Shown here: in pieces, positions 10,941-24,115 of the stretch
Layout: every line of letters starts with the position of its first letter
Numbering within the stretch: position 1 is the first letter of the stretch
Assembly: GCA_013397435.1 (NCBI GenBank)
Contig: VZRG01000781.1
Coordinates: forward strand, 62,001 to 126,000
Source: Erythrocercus mccallii
Lineage: Eukaryota > Chordata > Aves > Passeriformes > Dicruridae
Direction of reading: 5' to 3'
Length of the DNA stretch: 64,000 nt
Notes under the pieces: model-generated
Database searches by the model: none
Seen by the model: the letters and a program-made list of their open reading frames with translations, nothing else
Told to the model about the DNA's origin: nothing
Translations under genes and position numbers: made by a program

Positions 10941-13354
10941 CTGAAAAGCAACTTGCTGTATTAGAGAACTTAAAAGAAAGGGGGTCAAGCATAATTATGA
11001 AACCTTTCTGAACTCTTTAGAACAGTCCAGTGTGTAGTGTCTACCTTGCCATTCCCAGCTCCACACCCTGCCACTGTGACTTGGGAGCAGCAGTTGGTAT
11101 CACTCTGCTAAAGACAGCAATGACATTTTCATTAGCAGAAAAACCCTGAGCATACTGGAAATGTATCACTGCATGGAGCACCCCACACAGGAACCACTCA
11201 GTATACTCAGGTACCTGTCTATCATAAGCAAATCTATTCTATCCCCTGAGAAGAGGGGGGAAAAAAGAGACATGGCTCCTTCACTGTGCCAGAGGGCATA
11301 TTTTCTACATCCATCAGGCTTAACATACAGTTAGAGCCATCCTGTTAAAATTTTAGCACTGGGAATCTTCAAAGCTGCAGGCTACAGAGAAAGCACGTCT
11401 CTGATATCCCAGGATCTTCTCCCAATTACTCTTTGTCAGCTCACTCTTAACATCCATATCTCACTGAAGGTCAACTGTGGTTGAAAACATCCAGTACAGA
11501 CTCATTCATGATAAGAGTAAAAATAATGAAGACATATCCACCCTGAAAAACAGCCCACATTCAGATCTAGTAGAAAACCCAAACAGGCTCCCTTCTGATT
11601 TCAGCTGGCAGGACAAATGTCCCAGTTGAGAGAGACAAGCAAAAGAAAAGAGAAAAAAGACTGTGTGCTTTTACAGCAGCCAGTGATTGCTGTCATGTCG
11701 TCATTCCCCTGAGTGTTTGCCCTCCTGGGAGAGATCTGAGAAAGAACAGCCTCACACACTGCCTGGGAGGACACAGCCTGGAAATTCATTCTGGGCCTGA
11801 GGAGTGGGGGAGGAAGCCACGGCCATCATCTTCCACCTCATTTTGAGCTGCACTCACGCTTTTATTTAGGGAGTGGGAAGACTCCAGGTTTCAGCCGTGC
11901 CTCCACAGAGGTGGGGTTTTTTTCCTGTCTGAAGTTTTGTGAGTGGAGACATTTAGAAAACAGAAATACAAAGAACAATTTAAATTGCTACAGCAGCATA
12001 AAAGTATCAGGACAGAGGTATCACAACACAGTCACACAAACAGACTTTCATAAACAGACTATGTCTTGAACAAGAAAGTCACTCTGAATTTAACAACCTT
12101 CTTGTCAAAGCAAATAAATACTACAATATAAAAGCACAGTATGAAAAGTCTAAAGATATCATTACAATCCAACTGCTGATGAACTCAGTTTTCTGTGTTC
12201 TCCAGTGATGTTCTTTATCAACACAGCAATTGGTTTGGTTTTTTTCTTTATTCAGGAGAACAGAGTCTCCACGAATTTTATGAAAACTACTCCCTTGTAA
12301 ATCTCAGAGACTGTGGGCAGTGTCCTGCACTCTCCCTGATCGATGTCCTCCTCTACTGATAATCACTTTCTTAACTTCAGAGATCCACTACAACCACTGC
12401 ACCAGAAGCTACTTAAGGAGAGAAAGCAGCACAACTCAAGGGTGAAAAACAGACAGTTCTAGCACCCAAAAGGAAAGGCAGAAAGTAGACATTCAGAACA
12501 AATGATGTCAAGGAAATAGTTTTTTAAAAGTAGGAGAAACATTTAGGTTATTCAAGAGAAATTTCTGAAAATGAATACAAGGATGTGAAGATTTTTTTCT
12601 TAAACCAAGAAGGACAGAAGACAATTAAATCTACTGAGGGGTTTGAAGAGAAGTTAAGTACTTTGCTTCATTAGTCTTTAAGGAGAATAATAGAAAATTC
12701 TTTGTCAAGGGATACTCCCTCATGGGAAATCAAGAAACTGCTTGCAGATGGAGAACTCCCTGAGGAAGAGACAATTTAAGGACCTTTGCAGCTCTGAAGA
12801 AATGCTTAAAAACAGAGGTAGGGTTTGGAACACCGGTGTCTTTAGGATATCCCATCCCTCAGTAAGTGAACAGTATCAAGATACCGACTCCACAGAACAA
12901 ACCAGTTTAACTCAAAAGATTACAGTTCCCAGAGATTCAAGTCAAGAGGCTGCACACAGACCAGTTAAAAGAAAATCAAAGCAAGTATTGGAAACAGCAT
13001 TACACAGAATAAAGCAATGCAGCTTTGTAAAGGTAAATAATGTACCTCTACTCCTTTGAATTTGGCAAATGCCAAAGAGAAAGATCCAGCAGTATAGCAG
13101 ACCTGGTCTTTTGAACCACAATCCCCACTAAAATAATTAGCTTAAGGTTAAGCTTCTGCCAAGAAATAAAAACAAACCCCCAAGTTTCTGACAAAACTGA
13201 AGCATACATCTCTCTCACCAAGTGAAGCCACCACAGGTCACAAGACCCTGACCAAGTCACCACCAAACCCTTTTCTAACTAGCCAGGCCTCTTTTCCTGA
13301 AGCCTGTGCAGCTGGCACTCTTTGGTCATGCAAACCAATCCTGTTCCCTCTAGA

Positions 13355-13379
13355 CACTGGACATCTATAGTGTCCAGTG
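13355..13379. repeat. Perfect 9-bp inverted repeat, 7-base loop
   Basis: CACTGGACA at 13355-13363 is exactly complementary to TGTCCAGTG at 13371-13379, with TCTATAG between. It can form a short hairpin in DNA or in the nascent KDM2B transcript. The stem is too short for a typical microRNA precursor. No U run follows on either strand that would suggest a terminator. Confidence 0.7.
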
Positions 13380-14834
13380 AGCTTTAATATGACTGGAGTA
13401 TCTCCCAGCTAACTGGACCGAGGCAAATCAAACCATTATCAGTAGTTATGGAGCTGGGCTGGAATTCACAGTGGTGATTTAGCTGGAAAAGGTCCCATTT
13501 CAATATCCTGAACCATCCACTCTCCACATCTGATTTGGTCTGAAATCACACATCTCTGATCCAGCACCTCTGCCCTGCCTGCAGGAGCAGCCTCTTTCCA
13601 TGCCAGTGGTTTAAACAGGAGATTGCAGTTGTCAATTTCTGAAGAGCTGATCTAAAGGGCTAACCCATCTTTTCTTCATCTAGGATGATCTTATGAGAAA
13701 AATTCCTCTGGACACAGAATTTCTGCTTAACTAACCTTTCTGACCAGGGTCTCAGAGCTAAAATGTGAAGCACCCAAATTCCCAGTGACCCCAGGAACTC
13801 CCCCTGGCCTATCTACATAGACTATTAGCTCCCTTAAATTATTCTTGGTCAGTAAAACTCACTGGAGAGTCACACCTGCTTGTAACTTCTTCAATCCCTT
13901 CTACTAGAATTGTGCTCGTAGGCTGTCCAGAGCCTGGGGCAGTGCCAGCCATGCCAGGTTCGCTCCAAGTGATCTCAGGGAGCAGGAGGCACAGAAATAC
14001 TTTAGTTCTCCTCCACACTTAACACATATTAGTTAAGATTCAGCTGGTGCTTGTACTATTTTCAGCTATTTTGTGCTTAAAAGCAGAGGAAATATGGTCC
14101 ACACCACCTTGTTCCATCAAAAGGAGGAAAAAGATGGCAATTCAGCACAGCAACAATTGAGCTGTCATACTCTGATGCAAAGCTCATACCAGTGCCCAGG
14201 TAATGCCTCAGGCACATCTGTCTGTCTCTCCTCTGGTCCATTTTCAGCTCTTGTTGTAAAGGTTTCTTTGACCTCCCTGCACCTGGGTTACAGATCATGG
14301 AGATTTGTGTAGGCGTTTTCTTGGGTTTGTTTTTCTGCAGAACTAGAACTCAGTCACCAGAGAATTATAGGAGAATTTAAGGAAAAGAGAAGATAAAGAA
14401 GAAAGGTTTAGTTACAACAATGTGTTCTGCAGAAGAGCTTGTCTAGAAAAGGACAAAACATCCACCCCACCAGAGCACATCTGCAATACCCACATTTCTG
14501 GCTACTGACATGCTGTGCTGAACATGGCAGTAAATCCTCAACTGTTTGGCAGATCATCCCAACACAAACATTACTGAAACCATGGAATGAACACATCCAA
14601 AATTATTTTTCTGGGACCCACTTGCTAAGGGAATGTTCAATAAATATAATTCAGAGTAGATTGGTACTTCATGGAAATGCTTAAGAGTCAAAAATCTTCC
14701 CCACCCCAAAATAAAGAAACAGTTCATCAGAATTTCTCCAGTTCAATTTATAATCTGCTTTGCAGAAACCAAAGCAGCAGCTAGCCTGAGGTGCCAGCAT
14801 CAGTTCTGAATCTGCACTCAAAGGATTCACTCAC

Positions 14835-14961
14835 CAATTAACATTGATTCTTTCTGGTACTCTTTGCTGAGGTGGCAGCGCTGGGTCACACAGGACACGT
14901 ATCTCTCCAGAACATACCAGCACATTTCATAGTAGAAAGGATACCGGAATTTGGCGTGCAC
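14835..14961 (-). CDS. KDM2B: KDM2B coding exon: end of the JmjC region
   Basis: This 127-nt exon encodes 42 codons, beginning VHAKFRYPFYYEMCWYVLER and ending in KEYQKESMLI, plus 1 nt. Acceptor CTTCCAG precedes it and donor GTGAGT follows on the minus strand. The phase-0 start fits the previous exon, which ends IEDRTR; the leftover G joins AT of the next exon to give Asp. Known family: the KFRYPFYYEMCWYVLERYV block is shared by KDM2A and KDM2B and forms helices after the JmjC double-stranded beta helix. Compared with the human sequence as I recall it, this copy has Ser-Cys where human has Tyr-Cys and Cys where human has Ser before His-Leu. These are minor, plausible lineage differences. Confidence 0.97.
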
Positions 14962-17900
14962 CTGGAAGCAAGATCAACACTGTCAGCCCATGGGGAAGGC
15001 AGAGAAGTTTGCAGCACAAGGGCCAGTCATCATTCCCATCGTGTTATCAAGAGCACAAACAGTGTGAGGAGGGGGAGGGGAGAGGGTGGGAGCAGGGAGC
15101 CGAATGCCTCCAGCATACGGAATGAGGAGCCAGCCTGCCTGCCACGACAGCATCATTTCTTGGTTCACTAATTTGTATCCTCTTGGGGTGGTGGGAGAGG
15201 AGAGGGTTTGTGTTCTTGTGAAATCATGAAACTGATGGATGGCCCCTACAGAATTATTTACCTGCTGTATAAACATAGGGTGGTCACATACAGATGTTAG
15301 TCACTAAAACTTAAAATAAAGGTGTGGGTTTTCATCTCCTAAACACCATCACAGGATTTTTATCAAAATGGCAACATTACCTAAAATGAGTGAAGCAGGA
15401 AATTAATCTTTTTCATTTGTGGTTGTCTCAACAATTTGCTTAAAGAAATGAACATACAAATTCTTGATAAAAGATTAAAGTAGAAATCCCTTATGTGGTT
15501 TACCTTTCGGTAGCAAGTTAGCTTTTGCCACAAACAGAGTAAGAATAGAAGAGCAGGATTTTGACAGACGATCCTGTCAAGCTGTGTACTTTTTCTTACA
15601 TCTCAGACCTGTTGTTCTCATACAAAAAGCTGAATTCTCCAACACTAGTTATTTGTGAGACTATTTCAGATACAAAAGAAAACAAAGAGGGTTTCCTTCC
15701 TTTCCAACATAGTCTTCTATCTGTAGAAGGTCACTGTACCACAGAAGGATCTGGGAAGCTTCGAAAATGCAGGAAGATATGTGTATTTGTTGTGATTTGT
15801 TAAAAATGGAAGCCATGCATCTTGCATGCACTTGTACTTACACTGTACACCTCTTTCTCCTGGTGGCACAGAAATCTGCATTTTACAAGCTCACATGCAT
15901 ACACTGCCCTGGGATTACAGGAGCTGCTTTGAAACATTCTCTGCATATTCACTGCTCCCTAAGCCCAGAGGTGGGCACCCACCTTTAGTGAAAAGTTGGA
16001 CTGCACCAGAAAGGAACCTTATCTCAGAAAAAAACCCAAAATACCACCCACCACAGATCAACCAAAAGCCCAAAGTCTAAACAGCACCACTAACCCAGCA
16101 CCTGCACACGCAGACTCAGCTCTGCAAAGCAGGCAATGTCCAAACACCTGCATGGTGATCAAAGCATCCACCTGAGCAGGATCAGTGACTTACTGGAATG
16201 CCCAAATTTGAAAACTGTCCCTGATGTGGACAGCCAAAGAACTTGCCTCTGTTCCCAGGGCACAGGAAATGCAAACACTCTTAGTAAGCAGTAAAAAAAA
16301 AATGTAACAAAGGGAAAATATATGGTATCGTCACACTAGATGTAGCACAGTGTAGGATTAAATACTTCATGGCAATTCCCAGAAGTTAAAGTCCCTTAAA
16401 TTCAACACAAATACTGCTGGCAACTCTGAACTGCTTGTTGCTACAGGTCATGCATCCACCACTGCTGCACTTTTCCAAATATTTCCCTGTGTGGTTTGTT
16501 ACAAAGCACACATACCAAAAAGGAAGAGAAAAAAAGAAAAAGGGGGGGAAAAAAACAACCAGCCAAACAACAACCCCCTAAATGTGAGAACATTTAACCC
16601 CAGGGCCTTTTTGCATTGAAGAGAATTTTTCCTTTAGTTTAGTTATTTGTGACAGAGAAGAGATCAAGTCACTTATGACTATTAAGGAACACAGGGGAAA
16701 TTATCCATGCTAAAATATATGCTAATAAAGGAACTCAAATTTTTCCAAGAGAGCACTGCAGGAAACAAAATTTGCAAAGAATTGACTTACAAACAGGAAG
16801 CCGCCTTCCACCCCTCAGCCTTCAAAAGGTTTTCAGCCACATGCCTGGGAATATTAAAGACATCATTGCTCAACATTTGTTGACAGATTCTGAGCTTCAC
16901 CAAATTTAGTTGTTACCAATGTTAATTCAATGTGAAAGACAAGGCAGTAATGCATGCAGTGCTCCCATTATGTATATCAATCTTTAATATTCAATTTGAG
17001 TTCCTAATTGCCTCGCTATCAATGTTCCAACCCACAGCAAATCCCTCCCTGCCTCTGTAATCCACTGTTTGCCCAAGAAGGCTTTGCTTTTACAAACCTT
17101 CAGAAGGAAGAGCTCTCTCTACCATCTGTAGACAGAGATACTGTGCAGAGATCTACAGGGCCTTCTGCCAGTAAAGAGACTCAAACAGTGCTTTAAAAAC
17201 TTTTAAAGTTTGCCTTATGGAAAAGTATAGAGGAATATGCTCTTTATGATATCCCTGAGCATTTATTAATGATAATGGATGTGAACTGTATTATGTGCAT
17301 GTCCATACTCTTTCCATTGTACACTCACAGGCAAATTAACTCTTATGGGCAGGGGAGGAGGAATAAGAGAAAGAAGGAAAAAAATTAAAAATGTTCTGTG
17401 GTGAGTTCGAAGTGTAATATCTGATACAGACACTGCCAGAGGACTAAATTCCCCACCAGCAGGGAAATACACTGGATCATCTAATAGGCATTTCCAGCTC
17501 TAACTTCTGTGATTAATAATTTACAATCCACTGAAAAAAAATTAATTATTCCTGTAGAGCAAGAAAAAAATCCTCTCTGGAATATGATCCATTTCTTCAG
17601 TTCAAAGTGAAATTATTTTAGAGATTTATACACCCCTCCAAAAACAAAACAAAAACCCTAAGCAAGTAAGACACACGTTTTCCTGGAAAAAGTAATAATC
17701 TCTTCCACAATGCCCATTAAAATAATTACAAACTCCACTTGTGTTTAATCAATCTAATCACAATACTGAAAAGCAAATTTATGATTATTTACAAAATAAT
17801 AAATCTAGCCACTTAATATGTTATCTTACATTCCAGAGATCCAAATGAATAGCAAGCACCATCATCTGTGAGTGACCACCTTACGTATATATTCAGTGCC

Positions 17901-20900
17901 CTTGTTCCCACCACGTTCCCATATTTTGAGGCAGTTAAATTTAGATGAATTGGGGCTAAGTTTGACACATTCTTCCTCTTCAGTACTAGAGAGCTGTATC
18001 ACCCCTATGCCAAATGATGAATCCCTGCAAGGCATCCTGCTCTGCAGTTCCTCAAGCTGGACTTGCAGAGAGCTAAACAGCTTGGCCTGTTTGACTGGCT
18101 GTTAATTGGCCTCCAGGAAAGGCAGGCTGCAAAATGAGAGGCTCTACGAACTTGTAAGGCTGGAGAATATTTGTTTACCTCAATTGCACATTAGGAGCTG
18201 TTTCCAACAATAGAAATGTTTTTTATTACTCCTTAAAACTATTTTTAAATGGCTACAACCCTCTTAAAAAGTCTCCCAGGGGTATGAGGAATTAAGCTAG
18301 AATAAGCATGACAAGTATATAAACTAGGCAATTTTATCAGGCTGTAAATCAGCATTACCATTTCAACCCTGTATTTATTCTTGTCTGAGCTAAGACAATA
18401 ACAACTACACCTAGCATAAAAATGACTTTGAATATCAGCAATCAAAGATGATTAAACATTACATAGCAGGTTTAAACACAGTGAAACCTCCATAAAATTG
18501 CTCTGTGCAAAATGAAGAGGGGAAGCACACCTGTATTACACTTTGATTTGAGTGTGGCAAATTACTTTGTCAATCACATCATGTAATTTACTTCTGTGCC
18601 ATACACAATGGAAAGATCAATACTGATGAGAAACTCATTTGCAGTATGCTCACACTGGCAAATTTGGGTGAACTTCACTGTACTGAGTCTGCCAGACCAG
18701 CCAGTGTATGAATGGAATTATTTCAACAAAGAAATGACAAAATTTGATTGACAAAGCAAATAATGTAGTACACACCAGAATTCTGTTTTGAAACAATTTC
18801 CCCTTCAAGATTCCTGCATGATATTTTTGGTTTGATGGAGGGAGGAGTGTTATTATTTCTAAATCATAGTATTGATTTTCCTGCCTTTTATCAAACTTTT
18901 GTATGCCTTAGCTGCATAGCTTCTATTTTGTTTCTGTCCAGAAATTCTTGCTATTCTTCAACTGTACCACAGTTCTGATTTTATACATCTGCCCACGAGA
19001 ACAAGTTTGTGAGCACAGGTACAGCCTGTGTGTAACACGTTGCCAGCACACAGCAACATCCAAGTGCTGAAATTGCTTCTGTGAAGTCGTGGATATTCTG
19101 GGCTGTTGGCTTTCATTGGTCTTTTTTAAAGCACTCCAGTATTTTGCGCAAGGAAAATTATAAAGAACTACACAGATGTCAAAGAAAATTTAAACAAAAA
19201 ATGACAAGAACAAAGGTCTGATTTGGGATATCCCAATATTGCAGTATCCCTTTCCCAATTAATGGTGACAGGACATTTTTCAAGTTGCAGATACCAATTC
19301 CCAGAACCTCTTCGCAAGATCAGGGTGCCAGTAAATTTTAAAAGGCATTTCAGCGTAACTGTCTGGTTAGTTCCTAGAAGTTACCTAAATATTTGACTGT
19401 CATAAGGAGTTTTGCCTGCATAAAAAGTTTAGAAAATAAAGCTGCACCCAACCCAGCTTCCCAAGGAGAAGGGCCTGACATGAAGCACAACTGAGCAGCT
19501 ACAATCCAAGGTGTGTGATTTTGGGTACCTCAAGTCCTGTGTGAACAAAATGTCTGTTTGTATACAACTTAAGGAAATAAAGGGTGTTTCCTGCCCATCT
19601 TTCCCAAAGATTTCAATGGAAATAACTCATTTCTGGCACTGATCCTCCCTCCCAGTCTCCACTTCTCTGTTCTCCGTGTGAGCTGCCTGTGCAAACATCC
19701 TTCCCAGCAACAACACCTTCTCCCCTGCACACCTGCAGTGTACTCCCAGCACGTATTGCTGCTTCTTATTTACAGTCACTCTGGAAACCTTCCTGTGCCC
19801 AGCATCTCTGCCAGGCCATGGGGAGCCCCTTCCTGCTTCTGTCACCGTAACTGTCCTGTCCAAGTCCCACTGCACTTTCTCAAGACACTTGACACTTTCA
19901 CCTGTTCAAAGCCAGGCTGAATCCACTCTGGTCTCTACCTCTACTTCTGCTCTCTGCCACACTCTTCTGTTCTAATTCGCCCTAAATTTCAGCTTTTGTC
20001 TTCATCTCTCTTCCAGTACAAATTCATTTTTCTGCTTCTCTTCATTAAAGCCACTCCAGGAAACCGACTGCTCCCACCACTGTTTTGCAATGTGAAGATT
20101 ACCAGGCCTTGTACCCACTGGGAAACCAGGGAGGCTGGGGGGAGGACACTCCCACTGAGTCAGAGATGTACTTCAAAACAATTTGTACTTGCTTCAGACC
20201 TATGCACTCTCACTGCAAAGAAAGCAATTTGGGGTAAAAGCCAACTTGGAAGCAAGATTTGTGCCCTCTTGTAGGGGTGAACAACAGTGAACTGCACTGA
20301 TGTCCAAAATACACCATTTAAAGACTTTTTAGTGAGGAAGAATGGCAATTTCCTGCCATTTTGCCAGCCCAAATCTCCATTTACACCAGAGCTGGCACCT
20401 GTGTCAGTGGTTTGTCAGCACTGTCTCAAAGTGAGGCCTCCAAAATAGTCCCCATCTGCATTGCACATCCCTCTGGTCCATTTTTATGTCAGAATGCCCC
20501 AAAGGCCTTGCACGGGTTATTTAACAGCCTACTAAAACAGAGTCACTTCCTTCAGATCCTGCTGCTTTTTGAAACTCAAAGGATATGATGAGTAAGTGCC
20601 CTGTTTATTAACCAAGGGTAAAATTGTCACTCCCAACAAAGAGGCTGCACAGTAACCTCCCCCAGCCTTTCCCTCAGGTAGGTGCTACAGCCAGATGAAC
20701 ATCACAACGTTCAGATCAGCATCCCAGCCCAGACTCTCCGTTCCAAGAAATTCTTGCATGGTGTCAAGTCACTGTAGTGACTGCCAATTACAGAAGATGT
20801 CATTTCATACGCAATTTCTGCACAGTTTTGTCAATTCTGCTGCTGTGGGCAGCAGAACCAGCCTAGTGCCATCAATTCTCAAGGATCAGGCATCCACCCC

Positions 20901-21245
20901 AGGTGTGCACAGAGAGGTGAGAAGCAGAGGGTTACCAGAAATACTGGTACAGAGGTCTGTAAAATGCAATATGGTTTTGTGCAAAAGGAAAGGTGTTTTA
21001 TGAAAGTTTAACAGGCAGACAAAAGACACAGAAGGGACACATCTGTGGGAAGCACATGAGTAAATCCCACTAAAAATAACCAACATTTGAAAGTCTCATT
21101 ACTTGATGTTTACCTCTTGTTTCAACGACTCTGACACGGAGATCCCGTCAGTTGTTGTTTGTCAGAAGGGAATACAAGGGAGAGACTATGACAGATCATA
21201 GTCACAAAGAACTGCTCAGTTAAAAAGAGAATCAAGTATCCTTAC
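14962..21245 (-). other. KDM2B: KDM2B intron, 6.3 kb
   Basis: Intron between the exon carrying the distal JmjC histidine (donor GTAAGG at 21245) and the post-JmjC exon. It is mostly AT-rich unique sequence. A purine run with seven G sits near 16.5 kb, and homeodomain-like TAAT/ATTA-rich stretches lie near 17.5-17.8 kb. A region at 19.6-20.1 kb is pyrimidine-rich on the plus strand and may be an unidentified old LINE. No exon or RNA gene was recognised. Confidence 0.85.
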
Positions 21246-21361
21246 CCTTGTTCTGTCCTCAATTTCATAGATGCGAAGCTGCATGGGAACATTAAAGCTA
21301 TGCAGGATATTTCCACCAAACACCAGAGAATCTACTGGAGTATAAACCGCGTGTATCCACC
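21246..21361 (-). CDS. KDM2B: KDM2B coding exon: JmjC core with the distal iron-binding histidine
   Basis: This 116-nt exon is 2 nt completing a Gly codon, then 38 codons, WIHAVYTPVDSLVFGGN through MQLRIYEIEDRTR. Acceptor CTCTAG and donor GTAAGG flank it on the minus strand. Known family: the His of GWIHAVYTP is the third Fe(II) ligand of the KDM2 JmjC active site, completing the HxD...H triad begun in the exon at 33.0 kb. FGGN-LHSFN is the conserved strand-turn after it. All these residues are intact, so the enzyme is predicted to be catalytically competent for H3 demethylation (KDM2B acts on H3K36me2 and has also been assigned H3K4me3 activity). The exon is set off by a 10.6-kb intron upstream. 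Confidence 0.97.
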
Positions 21362-22547
21362 CTAGAGAGGGAAAGCAAAGAACTGAGAATGCCTCGTGCT
21401 ACGTAGCATTACAGAGCAATTCATCATCAAATTTTAACAACCCCCTGAATCCCACTGTGCTGGGGATGAGAGGTTAAAGCAGTGAAAGGTTAAATGGGAT
21501 GTTCACAGCCACACTTCAGGACTAGTCACAGCAGAAGGGCACCTTGTGACGTGCAGTCTTACAACCCTCTGTAAATCAGTTCTTCTATTTATTCACCCAA
21601 CACTTACAGTGTTTACTGAGCACACGCAAGTTTATGACTCAACCACGTCCATGACTAAGAAGTAAATTCAGTCTGTTCCATACACTTGGCTCTCAGACTG
21701 GCACCTCCAGCATGGCTGCAAACCATGTCAGCAGTGGTGGTAGGCCAAGGGTTGTGGAACTGGACTGAGACACACCGAACTTCCTTCATACCAGCACCAG
21801 AACACACCTTCAGACGTAAAAGATTTCAAATTATTACCAGCCCTCCTTCAGAGGTAAAAGTTTCAAAAATCTTTTTCACTGTAAGCCTGAAGTTAAGGGA
21901 TTTAACATTTCCGGTAGTGGGGCTGATGAGACTGTTCAGACCCAATCCTGCAAGGGACTGAATTAATTTCACAGGCTCCAAAGAATATTCGATCACAATG
22001 AAAATCCAGGCACAGCAATTCAGGCAGCCACACACCAGCTCTTCTGCCTCTGCATTGTTTGCTTGGTCTGTCAGGAGCTGAAGCTCTGGCTATGCAAGAC
22101 TGTAGCCTCTGATCTCTGCAGTGAAGAAGGAATTGATCCTGCTAATGATCTGGGACCCACAGAGACCTGACACTTTTTTCCTTTTCTTTTTAATGAAAAG
22201 CATTACAATTTATAAACCAGCAGACAGCAAAGCAACATGGGGGGCAGTCAATTTTCTCCTGACTGTGCAGTACTTTCCATTAAAGCTGTGGCAGCTTTCC
22301 CTCACTTCCAGATCAGCGAGGGAGCTGGAAAATGCCATTCAGCCCAGAGGGTTTTCCAGCCAGCAGCCACAAAAGTGCTCCTCCACAACAATTTTTCAAC
22401 CACAAAGGCCTTCAAAGCTCTGTCTGGGAAGTCCTTGAGCCACAGCAGATGGCAGAACTGGGGCTTTAAGGGCAAGCTGGTAGAAGAGTGATAGGAAGTA
22501 TTTTCTCCCTGGAAACACAAGCCCATCACTCTGGATACATTTTTCTG

Positions 22548-22725
22548 AATTTCTGAGGTAGAGGCTGGAAGGGACCTCTGGAGGTCCAACCCTCATAACC
22601 ATCCAGTGCCAGCTGCACAGAACTGTGTCCAGATGGCTCCTTGGTACCTCCTGGCATGAGGACTCCATAGCCCCTCTGGGCAACCTGTTCCAGGTTTCAG
22701 TCAATTTACAGGTCTGACTCCACAC
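22548..22725 (-). repeat. CR1-type LINE fragment, 3' end
   Basis: The plus strand reads GGCTGGAAGGGACCTCTGGA, then GGTCCAACCC, CTGTGTCCAGATGGCT, GGACTCCATAGCCCCTCTGG and GCAACCTGTTCCAG. This is the complement of the 3' end of chicken-repeat-1 elements (CTGCCCAGAGAGGCTGTGGA... CATCTGGACA... TTGGAC... CCAGAGGTCCCTTCCAACC). The element is therefore in the minus orientation, truncated at its 5' end as most CR1 copies are, and moderately diverged with an internal deletion. It is the best single clue to a sauropsid, probably avian, genome. Confidence 0.85.
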
Positions 22726-23214
22726 ACTAAATGTGATGTACATAAAACCAATGGGTGTCTCACGGCTCTGGCAGCTCTCAGAATTACTCCATCTTTCCTT
22801 CTCTGGTCAGTATAATTTCAGTTACAGTGATCCAACCTGTTTATTACTTCCAAATCAAGAACAATCAACTAGAGATGATTTTTTTTTTCATGTAAGGGTA
22901 GGGTGGCAGCTACACACATTAACACTATAAATACTTCACAGCTGAAGTACTTCAGCACCTCACAAGAAATACATCAGTCTGTACTAGGAGCAAAGTACTA
23001 GAAAACTAAATGATCCTCATCCGACTCTTTAGGAAGGAAAACAAATCCAAGGTCAAGGAAGTTGGGGCCATTCCTTCCACTGGGTAAACAAAGATTTCTG
23101 TGGTTGGGGGAAAGACTGGAAACCATGTGCTGAGGCAAATCTGGGTCCCCAAAGCCAACTTACTGGCTGGCTGCTGCAACACAGGGTTGATTTGCCTGAC
23201 AATCCACCTTAATT

Positions 23215-23335
23215 GTCAGGTTTAGAGATGAACAAACTGAAACTTGAAAAAGTGAAGTGACTTTCCTGGCCCCACACCTGAGTGGTGGCAGAAGACAGCT
23301 CAGAACCAGGCAGTTACCAGCAGAAGACTGGGGAG
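23215..23335 (-). repeat. MIR-like SINE relic
   Basis: The plus strand shows TTTAGAGATGAACAAACTGAAAC, then AAAGTGAAGTGACTTTCCTGG, CCCCACACCTGAGTGGTGGC and AGCTCAGAACCAGGCAGT. This follows the complement of MIR: TTTACAGATGAGGAAACTGAGGC, GTTAAGTGACTTGCCC, AGGTCACACAGCTAGTAAGTGGC, GGGATTCGAACCCAGG. Order and spacing are kept. Orientation is the same sense as KDM2B. Confidence 0.75.
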
Positions 23336-24115
23336 TCCTCAGCACCACTTCCCACAGCAGTGCTCTCAGCACAGGTGTCAATGTCCAACCTTATTGGAGC
23401 TGTTATTTCAGTGAAATTATCAACATCATTCAAAACACAATGTTATCAAATATTTATGACTTAATTAAAAAGAGTAACTGAGCTGATTCTTGTCCTATTT
23501 GAAAGGTTAAAAGGAGATATCTCTTCATTTGATAATCAATAAAATTAAATCCCATCAATGCAGTTGCTCTTTGAGTGGGTGCTTCCAATGAAACCACACA
23601 GTAGTCTTCCCCTACAAACTGTATTTCCTCAGTGGACATTCACACTGGAGTGCAGCTGGTTTCACTGTTTCCTGGTCTTTGGGTCTCTCATTACACCCTC
23701 CCTGACTTCTCAACTCTACCCCCACAAGATGCCAAGGGCTTTTGTGTTAATAACTGCCAGACTTTCTTGGTAGTAGTCCCAATATTTTTGGGAGGAATGT
23801 GGAAGGATCTATCACTGGCTTGAGCCAATGCTCCAACAAATGGTGTTCCAGACATGACAAACCCTCAACAGAAAGAATAATGAACACAAATATAGTTTCA
23901 AACATCTATTCTTGCAGAGCTGGTACAGTGCAAACTGAAAATCTTCTGTTAAGTATCTGAAACAAGCTCTGGTTCTGTGGAGAAGGTCTTTAATTCCCAT
24001 CTTGCATTTATAATCCAGAACTGAACAACTTACAAGCAATTAGTACCTTCAACTCCCAGCTGCTGAATAACTGAACACTAGGTCCTTCAAGATACAAGAA
24101 TTTCTAATAACAAGA

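Larger units (their letters stand above)
7400..14834 (-). other. KDM2B: KDM2B intron, 7.4 kb
   Basis: Intron between the post-JmjC exon (donor GTGAGT at 14834) and the linker exon. It holds MIR-like relics near 9.4 and 10.85 kb, a small GC-rich patch around 9.95-10.15 kb, an 18-base A run at 10312-10329 and a perfect 9-bp inverted repeat at 13355-13379. I see no coding exon and no recognisable RNA gene in the rest. Confidence 0.85.

Noticed and set aside
19620..20070. Possible old LINE in the pyrimidine-rich block
   Set aside because: Its texture is like a decayed LINE 3' region, but no diagnostic motif order could be established by eye.
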